DNA from: Hyaloscypha bicolor E | Lineage: Eukaryota > Ascomycota > Leotiomycetes > Helotiales > Hyaloscyphaceae | Assembly (NCBI RefSeq): GCF_002865645.1 | Contig: NW_020194518.1 | Location: 991,463 to 1,055,462, forward strand | DNA: 64,000 bases | Direction of reading: 5' to 3' | Shown here: piece by piece, positions 1-12,441 of the stretch | Numbering within the stretch: the first letter of the stretch is position 1 | Layout: the number at the start of each line of letters is the position of its first letter | The notes under the pieces: generated by a model | Seen by the model: the letters and a program-made list of their open reading frames with translations, nothing else | What the model was told of the DNA's origin: nothing | Database searches by the model: none | Translations under genes and position numbers: made by a program

Positions 1-3000
1 TCTAGTTAGATATAATAAGGAAATTAAAGTAGCTTTTTCTAGAATTAAATCAGGCTTAGTTTCTATTTTATTAGAATACTTAGTTTCTATTCTAGTAAAA
101 TATTTAGAGAATTTAGATTCTAATTCTGGTATATAACCAGAAAATAAATACTTCTAAAGAAAGTTTTTATTTTAGGGGCTTATAGTATAAATTTAATAGA
201 AATTAACTTAATTTATCTAATAATAGAAAATACTCTTATAATATCCTATATTATTAGTATAAATAAATTAGAAATTAAGTTTTTTTCTTTTATTAATACT
301 AGAGCTAATAATTATACTTTTATTAATATAAAGCTTATTTAGTTTATAGAATAATTCTTAGAAATAGAACTATAATTCCTTTTCTTATTCTATATTATAT
401 ATGGTTTTAATAGAAAGCTAGCTAAGTTTACTAAGAAATATATAGAAGTTTTACTTCTAATTAATAAATAAAGTATTAATATATCTATAATTATTCTAAA
501 CTTTAAAGATTATAATATTATTCTTAGTAGAAAATAAGCCATATATCTTAATATTCTAGTTAATTATAGAAGATATAAACTTATATAGCTAAAAGAAAAT
601 AAGCCTAAATCTATATAATTCGGTTATATTATTAGTATTTCTTAATAATAGCTAGAGAAATAACCTAATAAAAAGTATTAAAAAGATATTAATTAACGAG
701 ATTTTATTATAAGCTATTTCTAGAAATCTTCTATTTTTAAATAATTTTTCTTTTTTTAGACTAATTAAAGAGAATTATAGAAAATTATAGAAAAGAAACT
801 TCTATAGCCTAATTAAAATATAATATTTAAGTAAAAGCTAAAGAAGTAGAAAGAAGTTCTTAATAAAAAGCAAATATTAGATTTAGCTATTCTTATTTCT
901 ATAATATTTAATTATATAGCTAAAAGAAAAAATATTATTATTAGTTAAATCTCTATTTATAAGATTAATAAAAAGCTTAAAGCTCGGAAAAAGAAGTTAT
1001 TTCTAGTTCAGAAAATTAATAATTAAAAGAAATAGAGCTTTAATAACTATAAAAGATATTATTTCCGGAATTTAAGAAATATATTTCTATTTTCTCTAAA
1101 AAGAAATTTAATACTTTTCTTTTCTATAAATTATATAATTATAAGATTTAGATCAAAAGCCTAAAAAGAACTAAAAGTATTAAATATTAATTTCTTTAAT
1201 AATAATTTACTTAAAAGCTTCTAGAAATTAAATATTTCTTAGAAAATAATTTAGCTAAAGGCTTTATTAAAGCTAGTTAAGCCTTTTTTGCTTTACTAGT
1301 TCTTTTTATAAAGAAAGTAAATAGAGATTTATACTTTTATATTAATTTCTACTATTTAAATAATATTATTTAAAAGAATTAATATTTTCTTTTATTTATT
1401 AATAAGATTTTAAATTAATTATCTAAAGCTAAAATTTATACTAAATTAGATATTTATTAAGCTTTCTATTATATAGCTATAAATCCGAACTCTTAAAAGC
1501 TAATAATATTCTATACTTATTATAGAATATATAAATATAATATTTTCTAGAAAGGCCTTATAAATAGTCTAGTTATATATTAATATTATATAAATAATAT
1601 ATTTTTTAAATATCTAAATAACTTTTATATAATATATTTTAATAATATTTTCATTTATTTAGAGAATCTAGTAAAGTATAAATAGTATATATAAAAATAC
1701 TAGATTACTTATATTTTATTAGCCTCTAAATAAATATTAAAAAATCGGAATTTAAAGTTATATATAAAAAATACTTGAGCTTTATTATTTTTATATTTAG
1801 TATTAAAATAGATTTTAATAAAGTTAAAATATATATAACTAGTAATTCCTAAAAATAGTTAAGGATATATAATTCTTTTTTAGCTTCTATAATTTCTATA
1901 AATACTTTATTAAAAAATATAAATAAATTACTAGATTTCTTATTTTATTTATAAAAAAGAATATTTCTTTTAAATAATTCGAATAATATTAAAAGGCTTT
2001 TAATTATTTAAAAAAGCTATAATTTATATTTTAGTTCTATAATACTATAATTTAGATTTACTTATAATAATAGAAATAAATATATCTAAAGAAGTAATTA
2101 CTAGTTTATTCTTTTAATAGAATTCAGAAATAGACCTTTAATATTCTATAACTTATATTTCTAAAATTATATTTCTAATAAAGCTTAATTATAATATATA
2201 TAATAGGAAAATACTTATTATAGTATAAGTATTAGAGAAATAAAAAGCCGAGCTAAAGAGCCTTTAGAATTTTTTTTTAAAAGTCTATTCTAATTACTAT
2301 ATTTTAAAATATTTTATAATTATTAAAAAGCTCTTTTCTTAATAAGCTAGATAAGCTAAGCTCTTATTTTGCTATTATTTTAAGCTTATATATTATTCTA
2401 GAAAATCGATTTATTTAATTCGAAATTAGGTTCTAAAAAATTAAATATATACTAAAGACTTTCTAGAGAAATATATTTCTATTAGAAATATAATTCTTCT
2501 AAAAAAAGATATTTTTTTAGAAGCTTTACTAGTAAACTTTACTATAATTATTCTTATAAAAGTATTATTAAAAGCTTTTACTAAGTATAATAGCTTATAA
2601 CTTATAAATAAAATCTCATAAAATAATTATATATTATAGAATCTAGAAAAGCTATATATAATAGCCTAAACTAAAAGTAATATTTAAATATTATAAAATA
2701 GCCTTCTTTTATATTATAGAAAACTCTATATTATAAAAAATAAAATAATTCTCGAACTATTTTTATAAATTATTCTAATCTATAAAATATATAATAAACT
2801 TCTTTTTAGATATCCTAAATATATAAAGCTTTATTAGCTACTAAAGAAATAATATTACTAGCTATCTATAAATAAGAATATTAATTAATACTATAGTAAT
2901 TACTATACTTATAAAAGATTATATATATCCAGAAATAAGAAGCCTAGTTTGCTTTATTTTCTTCTAGTTTCTAATTATTTCTAGTAATATATTACTATAG

Positions 3001-4575
3001 ATTTTAAAAGCTATTTAGAAAGCAAATCGGGCTATAATATAATTATTATATTCGTGAATTATTTATTTAAGTATTTAATTATAATTCTTATATAAGATAT
3101 AATTATAACTAAATAGCTAATATTTCTATTTTTATTTTATATAATATATTAAATTAGTATTTCAGAAATAATTATATTAGATTAAAGATTCTAATTTATA
3201 TTTGATTTTTAGAGCGAATTTTATACGAGAATTAGTATTAAGCTTAAGCTTTTAATAGCTAATTATCTTTAAATAAACGAATAAACGGAAATTATTAATT
3301 AGTATTTTAATTAGAAATTATATCTATATATTAACTATTATTAGAATAATTAGAATAAATAGGTTATTATAATTAATTATTAATAAGCCTTTCTTTAATA
3401 TAAAACTATTAGCTAGTTTCTATTTATAACTAAAAAGAGCTATAAATCTTATATTTCTCTAGATTAGAACTTTTCTATTAAAGCTAACTTATTTATATAA
3501 AAAAAAGCTAAATAGAAATAAAGCTAAAATATTAATAAATTAATTATATGAATTATAGTAACTTGCCTAAGATTATATAGAATAAATATAAGAATAATAT
3601 ATAATATAAACTAATAAATACTATTATCTAATTAATTTCAAAGTTAGAAATAAAATATAAGTTATTATAAAGTACTAGAAATCTAATTATTTGAACCAGA
3701 AGCTAGGGAATTAAATAAAGAATCTATTTGAGATTCTAGAATAATATAGCTATTTATTTCTTCTAAAATTACCGGAAACTATAAAGATATATCTAGTTTT
3801 CTATATAAAGAAGCTATAAAAGAACTCTTAGAATTCTCTATTAAATTAAGTAAATCCGGAACTACTTTTATTAGTACTAGAAAATAATAAATAAAAGTAT
3901 AGTATTAAACGAGTTATTATAATTAAGCTAATAAAAAATAAATTAAAGTATAGAATCTAGTAAATTAATTAGAATAAGAATTTAGTATAATATCTAGCTT
4001 TAGTATTAAGTAATAGCTTCCTGGTTTTATAAAGCTTCTATAATAATAATATTAATATATTAGAACTTCTATAAAACCTATAATATTAGCTAGATTATAT
4101 AAAAAATAATACTTGCCTAAAATTATATAGAAATAATAATAAATTCTTCTAAATTATATATTAAAGATACCTGTCTTTTATATATAATATTTATATTCGA
4201 AATACTAGTTTATTTTAGGAAAAAGAATAATATGAAATTAGATAAATTAATAGCTTTTATAAAGCTCGAGAATAAACTTATTCCGAAAAAAAAGTAATAT
4301 TATAATTTATTAGATATTTAAATATTTAGCTAAATACTAGATATCTCCTAGATATATATAATATAGTTACTTTATTAGGAAAATATACTTGAAATATATT
4401 AGAGATATTTAGAAGGCTAAGCCCCTTCGGAACTAGTATATTATAGGATATATATACTTCTTTATAGCCTCTTATATTCTAGTTTTCCCTTCCTTAGCTT
4501 TAAATTATTTTTATAAGAAACCTTTTATTTTACTTTCCAAGCCCTAAATACTATATCCGTAATAACTATACTACT
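1..4575 (+). mobile_element. RIP-like degraded Ty3/gypsy LTR retrotransposon (pol region), 5' end outside window
   Basis: The stretch is very AT-rich and has almost no CA or TG dinucleotides, as left by repeat-induced point mutation (RIP). Plus-strand translation still follows a gypsy pol. An aspartic protease motif at about 292-306 reads INTRA where the family has DTGA. A reverse transcriptase lies at about 1310-1700, with KIYTKLDI and the active-site box at 1635-1652 reading YFNNIF in place of Y-x-D-D-I-L. An integrase core begins near 3000 (IDFKSY, then SGYNIIIIFVN). The Asp-to-Asn and Gly-to-Arg changes fit G-to-A transitions on the coding strand. Stops interrupt every frame, so the element cannot be active. 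I could not delimit the LTRs; the last 150 bases before 4575 may belong to the 3' end. Confidence 0.9.
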
Positions 4576-5505
4576 CTTCACCCGACCCACCGACAGCACA
4601 ACGATCAGTTCTGTAATTCCTTACGCAGGCATTCAACATTCGTTAAGGAGTGGTGGAACGAACATGGACAACTGTCAACGATAATGCAAGGTGTGGTGGA
4701 GCTATTGATTGCTGTGCGCTGGCCCCTAAATGACAAGGGAATGCGGTATAATGCCTTGAATCTTCCCCTTTTCCTCGAGAAGCAGGGTAATCCCTTCAAC
4801 AATTTGCATCCCCGAACCATTGAATTCCGACAACATGAAGGCACACTAGAACCGGAACGTATTGTACAGTGGATTAAAGCTCTTGTTGGTATTATCAATT
4901 TCGTCGATACTGCTGACCGAGACTCCCTCAACCGTCTGTTTCGCAAGGTGGAAGAGGAGAAATGGCAGAAAGAGGGATATCCCAAAGATGCCTATATGGA
5001 AAAACAACTTGAACTTATTCCTGTTGAGAGCAGCTTTACCATGATCGATCTCTTTCGGTACATTCATCTCAACGAGCAAGCAGACTTCTATAGTAGTAGC
5101 TTGAATGATGTGATGGGGACTGAACCTCCAAGTAGACCAACCGTCTGGAGATGGGAATATGAAGAATGGCAGTCTCAAAGTACAATCACCGAGGAAGAAT
5201 TTCAAAGGCAGCATGAAATGAGGCTCTTATGGGAGAAATCCCTGGCTTCATCACTGGCGCAACCTGAGGGATCAGCTTTCAAATTCGATCCGGATGACCA
5301 AATGTGGCCGAAGCGTGAAAGAGTTGCAAAGGCACAAACCGGGGGTTCAACTTTTGCATCAGGTTTTACATTCCATCGAAATGACCCGATATGGCCCCCT
5401 GCAGATGAGAATACAATTTCAGATGCCGAGGGGGACGAAATGGGAGAAGGTAACCGTCCACTGCGCATAGAAGAGGAGGAGGAAGATTTCTATAGTGCCG
5501 ACTAA
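4576..5505 (+). pseudogene. 3' part of an amidoligase-family (Amidoligase_2-like) gene, 5' end replaced by retrotransposon
   Basis: The open frame runs from about 4576 to the stop at 5505 without interruption. It begins in mid-protein with a segment LHPTHRQ, then a Cys/Arg-rich stretch, and carries the diagnostic motif RTIEFRQHEGTL followed by ERIVQWIKALVGI. Fungal amidoligase-like proteins (ATP-grasp/glutamine-synthetase-fold ligases of the Amidoligase_2 family, PF12224) have this block in their C-terminal half. The tail is acidic (EEEEED near the end) and disordered. The N-terminal half, with most of the ATP-binding region, is missing: upstream sequence turns at once into the AT-rich element. 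The first ATG in frame (4684) would give 273 residues, too short for the family. Whether a truncated product is made is unknown. The family call rests on motif memory; the truncation is directly visible. Confidence 0.72.
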
Positions 5506-6010
5506 ACCCCACTTATTAAAGCTAATACGGGTACGGATGCCATATTTTGATAGATTACAATTTGATCATTCTTACGAACCAAAAATAATACTCTAAGCCT
5601 AGGTGACGAATGTCTTGTGTGCTGACACGGAACAGCACCGCTAATATAAATAACCAGATTGAATTTGAAAGATTACTCAATCGCGTCCGCTAACCAATCT
5701 GTAAACATTTATCGTGAATAGCAAATTTGGAACAATGAATACACTGTTCAAAATAGACTCGCTGGAGTCGTCCGTTGAGGCTGCTTGCATGGCACGAGAT
5801 GATGCTGATAAGGAAGAGACATGATTCATTTCGCTCGCAGTCATTCTCATGCCTTTTGCGGTCTCATCTAAATCCACTAAAGCCATTTGTGCTTCCAAAT
5901 CCGCGCTTCACACACCGTACTCCGTAGCTCATGGATCGAAAGGAAACTCAAACAATCCTCCTGAATTGTCGCCCTGATTAGCATCGTCGTCTGAAAACAA
6001 AGAATACAAC
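5506..6010. other. intergenic
   Basis: This 505-base gap separates the converging amidoligase fragment and LSB5 gene. A 73-codon minus-strand frame near 5677-5898 has no recognisable features. I see no RNA gene or repeat. Confidence 0.5.
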
Positions 6011-7632
6011 CTACCAGACAGGCTCAGATCTCTCAACTTTCGGGGTAGTCACGGCATTGCGGTCAGCGAACGGATCATTCTCGTCTTCTTCTTCAAAGTC
6101 ATCTTCATCCTCATCCTCCTCTAGTGGTTGAACGACCGGTCTGGGGGGAGGTGGAGGCCGTGCCTCTGGGCTCGGGCTCTTGCCGCCGATATGCAAACCA
6201 GCAAGCTGTTGTGTAGTATCATGTTCCTTGCCTTTCTCAGACATGACTAGTATTCACCGTCAACATTGCTCACTGCCGAATGGCTAGTTGCTACAAACCC
6301 TTGTAGATATGCTGCTGTTCGGCAAGCTCATCGTCGGAGTCGCTATCAGCGTCAATGGACCTATCCAGCTGCTCAAAGGTCATGAGAGCCGTGACCAGCT
6401 CATCATTGGCGTGAAGAAGTGCTCCAAGCCATTGCTCCGCTTCAACATGTTGGATCTGTCAATGTTAGCGAGAGCTCTGACAGCACCCTTATCAACCCAC
6501 ATAGCGCAGTATTTTTCGACGCAGTAGTTTGCAGAACTCGAAGTGGTGAACTGCGTTCTTGTTCTCTGAGATCTGCTCTTTCTCACGATTGATCAGTTTG
6601 AGGGCGTTCAGGAGATTGGTCGATGCCACAGAAGCTTCAGCGATGGTGCTCTTCATCGCTTCCTTCTCTTCTTCCAGATTGAAAGCCTTGCCTTTCTTTT
6701 TCTTCTTGTCCTTTTTAGACTTAGTTGAGGTGGAGAAGAACGAAGGGGTGGAGCTTCTTGGCGATGCGCTCTGACCTGTAGCGAGAGAAGTTGATCGAGA
6801 ATGTGATGCAACTGGGGCTGGTGCTGGAGGGGGAGTTTCTTCCTCATCATCCTCGAAGGGATTCTGCTCTGTTTCGCGAAGAACTTTAGACTTGTCTTGA
6901 GTGACAACTTGCTTCCGACGAGGAAGTTCCTAGGATGATATCAGTGCAATTCAGTCTCAAGAAGGAGAGTACAACTCACCTTGTAGAGGCCGGCAATCTG
7001 CTCGAGTCCGCGGACGTTTTTATATTCTACGGCCCATTGCCTAAACAACACCTTGCACTTATCCCTCACCAAAGGGTCGGAAAGGTCAGCAGTACCACAG
7101 ACACGCAAACGCTCGAGAAGCATTTCGTCGGCAAATGTACGTTGAAACCGAGAGCCAGCATTCTGGATCAGACCATCGAGAAGGGTGAGAGCACGAAGTT
7201 GGCGGTGAACGTTGCCATACTTGAGCTTCTTTCGAATAGCCCGGGCAGCTTCTGCGGGACCAGTGGCTTGAAGCTTGATAGCCTCCACAAGATCCGGGAT
7301 CCCACTCAAGTCATCTTCCTCAAACCGCTCACTCGTGAGTTGCTCGACAGCAACGGTGACGGCGGAGTAGGGTTTCTTCTGGTGAATGGACTCTGATATC
7401 AGCTTCTTGAACTTCTTGATCGGTAGAGCTGCTTTGTCCATGTTGAGCACCAGTTGAGAGTTACCACTTGGGGCTTTTCTTCGATGAACAGAAATACCTC
7501 CTGGTGAACAAAAGGAAGATGAGGACATCCCACTTGGGCAATCATTAAAGTGCCGAAAACGGCCGACTTGTTGGAGTGAATACATGAGAGAGAGGCCCTA
7601 TTTGATTCTCAAAGACTTACCGAGGAAAACAT
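6011..7632 (-). CDS. LSB5: LSB5-like VHS-GAT domain endocytosis/trafficking protein
   Basis: Five exons (7632-7621, 7378-6980, 6929-6501, 6455-6299, 6246-6011) join to 410 residues. The tiny first exon encodes only MFSS and ends at a GTAAGT donor; the second opens with KKPYSAVTV, which gives the expected N terminus of the family. A VHS domain fills residues about 5-137 (GIPDLVEAIKLQATG, HRQLRALTLLDGLIQN). A Pro/Ser/Lys-rich linker follows, then a GAT-type helical region ending at IQHVEAEQWLGALLHAND, and an acidic tail closing with ERSEPVW. Yeast Lsb5 binds Las17 and ubiquitin-linked cargo and links actin to endocytic sorting at the cell cortex; that role is inferred from family. A later start at 7441 also stays open but would read through the intron. 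Confidence 0.85.
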
Positions 7633-8394
7633 ATCTGTTGGGACTCGTTTCACCACCGATCTGTCAAGTGAACACTCAAAATCTCAAATCTCTGATCACA
7701 AGAGTCCCGTGACTTCGGCTTGCCTGCAAGCTTGATGACAAAGTCCCGAGAGCGTACGGGTTGCAGTTGCAATGTCGTTAGAGATCCTATCGAGGAAGTC
7801 CACCAAGTGGAATGGGATCCAACTTTATATCGGCTACCTTTGAACCCAGCACTGCCTAGATTTTGTTGACGTGGACGCCCCGAGGCTGCGGCTTGGTACT
7901 CAGCCAGCTATCGATAAGAGAGTGGTTAGCTTGAAGGTCCTGGTGCGGGACGTGGGTCCCCCCCCTGGATACTCGTAGAGCCGGATTTGAGTTCTCGGAC
8001 AGATTTGACTGTGAATGCGAGAACGAGAAGCTCTCGAGATGCCGGTGAAGCAAGAGGAAGGAGAGGGAGCATGATCACTATGTGACGAGTGCCGGGCTTA
8101 CGGCATTTGACCACAGCGCCGAAGCTAGCGGCCGCTCCACACTTCAGCCTCGTGGCTTGTGCATCCTATCTTCCAAACATCACATGCTTCTAAGCTCACT
8201 CAACCCGTTGTCTTCTGCGGTTACCAATACATCAATTTATTCCGTTAGGGTGTCGTTGCCGGTTGGGTGCGAGTCTGAGCATGAGAGAGCAAGATGGTGT
8301 TGTATCAGGGCTGGGATCGGGGGGAGATGAGGCAGGCTGACGCGGCATTCCTTGGACCATCAACAACGCAAGTTATTGTCCTGGATGGACATGA
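7633..8394. other. divergent intergenic / promoter region
   Basis: These 762 bases lie between the divergent starts of LSB5 and the large plus-strand gene. Several short frames on both strands (for example 7856-8114 and 8082-8330) look random. The region probably holds both promoters and leaders; no clear element stands out. Confidence 0.45.
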
Positions 8395-11247
8395 ATGTGG
8401 TATGCAATGCTAACAGCTGGAAACACCAGAGACCGTAACTCCATCTCATCCTTTACTCCAATCAATTACAAAAATGCACAACCCCAATCCGTCAGTCCCT
8501 CCAAGACCTTGATCTCAACAGCACTTGATAGCGATGCTGTTTACGATTTGCCCGACGATGTTCACCTTGAAGCGGCGCTCCCTAAAAGAACGAAGCGGGG
8601 CGCTTCTCAAGCAAAGAAAGGTCGTGCTGTCTCGTTAGGCGCTGTGTGGGAGTTCAATGACGAGGAGGACCTCCAGTCCTTAGGTGACCCTATTCCGAAG
8701 AGACGAAAGGCGGCTCCAAAGCGATCCAAATCGACAAAGGTGCCGTCAAAGATGATCTCGGGGCCCTGGGGTAATGGGGTCGATGCCCAACAAGACATTG
8801 CAGAGCCTGATAATGGACCAAACTCCCAATTGACTACTCCTCCTGATCCGCACAAAAAGGCCAAGAGACGGACGGCATCTTCGACGTCGCAGAGCAAGGC
8901 GAAGAGGATGAAACCTTTCAAGAACCCCACAATTTCAAAGCCCTCCATGGCCGAGGAGAAGGGATTTGAGGACAATATTCCAAGCTCGAAGCCTGTCAGT
9001 ACCCATCGAGGCTGGACAACTACTGAGGATGCCGTCAAAATTGCGAAAACAACGTTAGATAAGCTGGCTGCTTTTCGATACAAACCATCCGCAGGTTCAG
9101 AAACGCCAACTAACCTCCCAGTACAACGTGTAGATGAACCCAAACTGGTCCAGGACCCTGAGGTGCAGCTTGGAGCACCAGAAACTGGTCATTCTTCAAG
9201 TGGTTATGGCCATGTTCCAAGTTTTGGCTCACTGTTGCGCGACCCTCCTTTCAACCGTTCAGAAGCGAAGATCGATGATATATTCGAGGATGCTGAAGTG
9301 CAGGACGCAGAAACGGCCCACCTTCCAGCCACTGAAATGCTCCTGAACCACAGTCATGGTGACTTCTTCGCAGATGCGTTTTGGAATGTCCGAACAAGCA
9401 TCCAAGCAGCTCCCATCAACCGAGAAGTAGACGAATTTCAAGTTCAGCAACAACCTCAAGCAAGTGGCAGAATCCACCTCTATTACACATCACCGCAGTC
9501 TGCTCCCATTCCATCTGAAAGTTTCCCAGACATTTCGGCTTCACTTACTGAGCCTACTCAGCATGTTACCAATAGCTTTGAACCGACCTCAAGCGAGGCC
9601 AAAATCCTAGATTCCGTTGAAATCGATCAATGCGATCAGCGAGTCTTTGAGAGATTCGAAGCTGAGATTCTGTCGACGCAAAACCGGTCTACAATTGCTT
9701 ATATATTCTCTGAGGATGCAATTGAACTTGAGCAAGCCTACGATATTGGTGAGATGGAAGTCGAAGAAGAGGCTGCAGCGCAAGAGAGCTTTCCAGCAGC
9801 CAGAACAGACTCCAATGAACTCCATCCGGTTATCCTTTCATCCAATCATCCTCAACTGATGGGCCGAGTGACAGAAGTTCAGGTGGAGCGGTCCGACGCT
9901 GACGATACCGAAGCAACTCCCAGGGATGTCTCGAAGGATTACGAGTCAGACGAATTCGATGAAGGCCTAGTTGACAGTGACCTCCGGGTGGTGGCTGACG
10001 CTATTATCCCGGGCACTCAAATCAACTTGAAGGTGAACGAAAGAGAGAAAGGTGGAACATTACTGCAAAGTCAACCAATGTCACCCACATCTGCACCTGC
10101 TCAGAATGTATTTGCCTCTGGCAAGCCAGTCGGATTGACTATTGAGACCACTCCAGAGCCAGCGGCTGAAAGCCATCTGCTTCCGTCACCACAAATTCGG
10201 AGCTCGGAGCCAGATGACGAGTTCCCAATGGATGAAGCCGATGAAGAAATGTTCAACATGCCAGAACTTATGACGACTGGAATTGTAGAGCAATTCCAAG
10301 CTCCCGGAAGTTTGCAATATGCTTTTGGAGATGATCATGGGACGGGAGAAGTATACGACAGCTCTCTTCAATTCTCTCCTCCAAAAAATCGGCCCACCAT
10401 GACATCTTTACAAAAGGTGCACACTGACATTGCTAATACACCTGAATCTCCAGCTCGCCGCTTAGATATCGAGCCGCTTCCACTGGGCGAAGAAGAAGAC
10501 TGGGACTTCCTTCGCTCCGATCACGTTGATGAAGAAGGCGGAGTGCAAGTGAGCTCTGGCCACCTTCCTGGGCCGCTGCAACATACCATCGTGGACGGAA
10601 CGGAAGGACGCGAACTATCTTCTCTTGGCTTGCAAGCACGCGCTCACCCATCGGACAGTGCCACAACTCCAGCATCGGCAACGCAAACGGACTTGGCCTT
10701 AATTATGTGGATCTTGGACGATAGGCATGAATATAAGCCTCTCCTACCATTCGCACGACCAGACTTCCCGACCTTGACCCGTGATCGTTCTCCAGTCACC
10801 GGTGTATCTGCACAGACTTTCCTTCGTGTTTGCTTCCGCATCGGTGAAATGTTCAAAGAAGGGGCGCGATGTGAGGCATTGAAGCAGGACACAGTAGTCG
10901 AGCTATTTGCTCGCGTGACCTTCTCTTCTCGTGAACCTGGTACTACCAAACAACACTTCCAGTTCGCAGATCTCTGGCATGACCGCCCACCATTTCCCAA
11001 CGGAGTTCTGGCTAATTACAAGACAACGGGCTTGGTGGAGAGTGAATGCAAGGCGTTCCTCGGTGCTGATGAGGGAAGATTGACTCGATGCTTGGGGAGA
11101 TTGAAGAGGAATAGCAAGAGTGCCACGGGATGGATGTTGCATATCATCAACATCAGGACAACGGATTGGGAGGAGATTAAGTGGACCAAGCGGATCGTGA
11201 GTGCTGGACTTCCGAAGTCGAAGACATTAGGGATGTCAAAACTGTGA
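8395..11247 (+). CDS. uncharacterised 950-residue protein, disordered with a conserved-looking C-terminal domain
   Basis: A single uninterrupted frame codes for 950 residues. The first 780 or so are Ser/Pro/Glu-rich and low in hydrophobic content, with basic patches near the N terminus (PKRTKRG, KRRKAAPKRSK, KKAKRR) that look like nuclear localisation signals, followed by long acidic stretches. The last 180 residues, from about MWILDDRHEY, are richer in aromatic and hydrophobic residues and contain FADLWHDRPPFPNGVLANY, so they probably fold. I do not recognise the family; an OB-like or other nucleic-acid-related fold is only a guess from the basic signals and the beta-prone C terminus. The ATG at 8395 is the first in this frame; MLTAGN, four codons on, is an equally plausible start. 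No introns are needed. Confidence 0.7.
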   Translation: MWYAMLTAGNTRDRNSISSFTPINYKNAQPQSVSPSKTLISTALDSDAVYDLPDDVHLEAALPKRTKRGASQAKKGRAVSLGAVWEFNDEEDLQSLGDPIPKRRKAAPKRSKSTKVPSKMISGPWGNGVDAQQDIAEPDNGPNSQLTTPPDPHKKAKRRTASSTSQSKAKRMKPFKNPTISKPSMAEEKGFEDNIPSSKPVSTHRGWTTTEDAVKIAKTTLDKLAAFRYKPSAGSETPTNLPVQRVDEPKLVQDPEVQLGAPETGHSSSGYGHVPSFGSLLRDPPFNRSEAKIDDIFEDAEVQDAETAHLPATEMLLNHSHGDFFADAFWNVRTSIQAAPINREVDEFQVQQQPQASGRIHLYYTSPQSAPIPSESFPDISASLTEPTQHVTNSFEPTSSEAKILDSVEIDQCDQRVFERFEAEILSTQNRSTIAYIFSEDAIELEQAYDIGEMEVEEEAAAQESFPAARTDSNELHPVILSSNHPQLMGRVTEVQVERSDADDTEATPRDVSKDYESDEFDEGLVDSDLRVVADAIIPGTQINLKVNEREKGGTLLQSQPMSPTSAPAQNVFASGKPVGLTIETTPEPAAESHLLPSPQIRSSEPDDEFPMDEADEEMFNMPELMTTGIVEQFQAPGSLQYAFGDDHGTGEVYDSSLQFSPPKNRPTMTSLQKVHTDIANTPESPARRLDIEPLPLGEEEDWDFLRSDHVDEEGGVQVSSGHLPGPLQHTIVDGTEGRELSSLGLQARAHPSDSATTPASATQTDLALIMWILDDRHEYKPLLPFARPDFPTLTRDRSPVTGVSAQTFLRVCFRIGEMFKEGARCEALKQDTVVELFARVTFSSREPGTTKQHFQFADLWHDRPPFPNGVLANYKTTGLVESECKAFLGADEGRLTRCLGRLKRNSKSATGWMLHIINIRTTDWEEIKWTKRIVSAGLPKSKTLGMSKL

Positions 11248-11533
11248 GTGGGGACGAAGTCATTGGCTGGAAACGAGTTCGCTATTATTTGCTATCACAT
11301 AGCTTGAAGGGCCGAAAAGGCTTCGCTAACATCTAGGCACAACTGACCTTGGCTGTATTCATACATCTTACATTAGCTCCCCATACTCTCAAACTCGGTT
11401 CAAAAGATAGATCTTAGCAAAGAAAATCCAATTCAAAACCATCATATCCAAACGCCTCATATTTCCCCAACTCCGCAGCTGAACCACAGCTATGACGTAA
11501 CGCCCTCCAAACCAAATCTATCCCATTAATCAA

Positions 11534-12441
11534 TCAATCAAGTTTCAGCCCCGTCGTCTCAGCCGTATTATCATCCGCCTTGAAGGGGCCTTTCTGGTTC
11601 GGAAACGAACTGATGAATATCGCTCCAAAGAACAGCAACATCACCGCAAGGAAGGTAAAAACGACAAGCCGGCGGATCTTCTGCTGCTCGCGATGATCAT
11701 CCGACTTCGTAGAGCGGAACGCCACGCAGCAATTATTGCCCCGGCCTTGTGTGAGTGCTCTTTCGAGATCGGGCGAAGCGTCTGTGAAGACCATGCAGCA
11801 GTTGTCTCTTGCCTTCCTCTCCCCGCCAAGCCCGGTTTCCTCCCCGCCGGGATTTTGCTCCTTCTCGATCTGATTGAAGATTTGATGTTAGGAAGTGCTT
11901 GGTAGATGAGAGAGGAACGGGACAATGCGGGGAGATACCAGTAATCGCCCCATGCTCTCTTCCAACCACTCGATTCTCTGCTTTAGGCCCGCGATTGTCG
12001 CGAGTGCATCATTGCTCGTTCCCATCGTCATCTCAGTCTCTCCGCCCACTGTGCTGGGGGCAACGCCCCAGAGCTCCGCATAACTCGGTCCCGAGCTTCG
12101 GCCTGTGTGGTTGCTAGGTATAGGTCTCGGCGTGCCGGGTGAGGAGTGTGTGTGGAAAGACGGAGGAGGAGAAGATGGCACTGAAGGCGCGATTACGGAC
12201 GGTGTATGCACGGAAGAGGCTGAGGAGACGGAGTTCGGGACGGCGGAGTTGTAGTTGTAGTAGGGGGAGTTTTGAATGCTATCCAGGATGATGACTTCTT
12301 CGCGCTGGGGAACCTGTGATATTTCTCGTCAGACCAATTCTGAGCGATCCCATCAAGGCGATTTTCGTGCAAACGGTGCTCAGGAAGGGATTAGGCAGCA
12401 GCGATTGAGAGTCTTACAGGTTCGTATCGCGCTCGACTCAT
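11534..12441 (-). CDS. small single-pass membrane protein, unknown function
   Basis: Three exons (12441-12418, 12313-11939, 11869-11534) join to 244 residues. The first exon codes only for MSRARYEP before a GTAAGA donor. The next 90 or so residues are Ser/Pro/Thr-rich and disordered. A short coiled-coil-like helix follows (ATIAGLKQRIEWLEESM), then a Cys-containing stretch with paired cysteines (DNCCMVF and NNCCVAF), and one strong hydrophobic segment near the C terminus (LVVFTFLAVMLLFFGAIFI) flanked on the cytosolic side by basic residues (KIRR). The arrangement suggests a tail-anchored-like protein with a long cytoplasmic N terminus. No catalytic motif is visible and I do not recognise the family. 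Confidence 0.7.
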
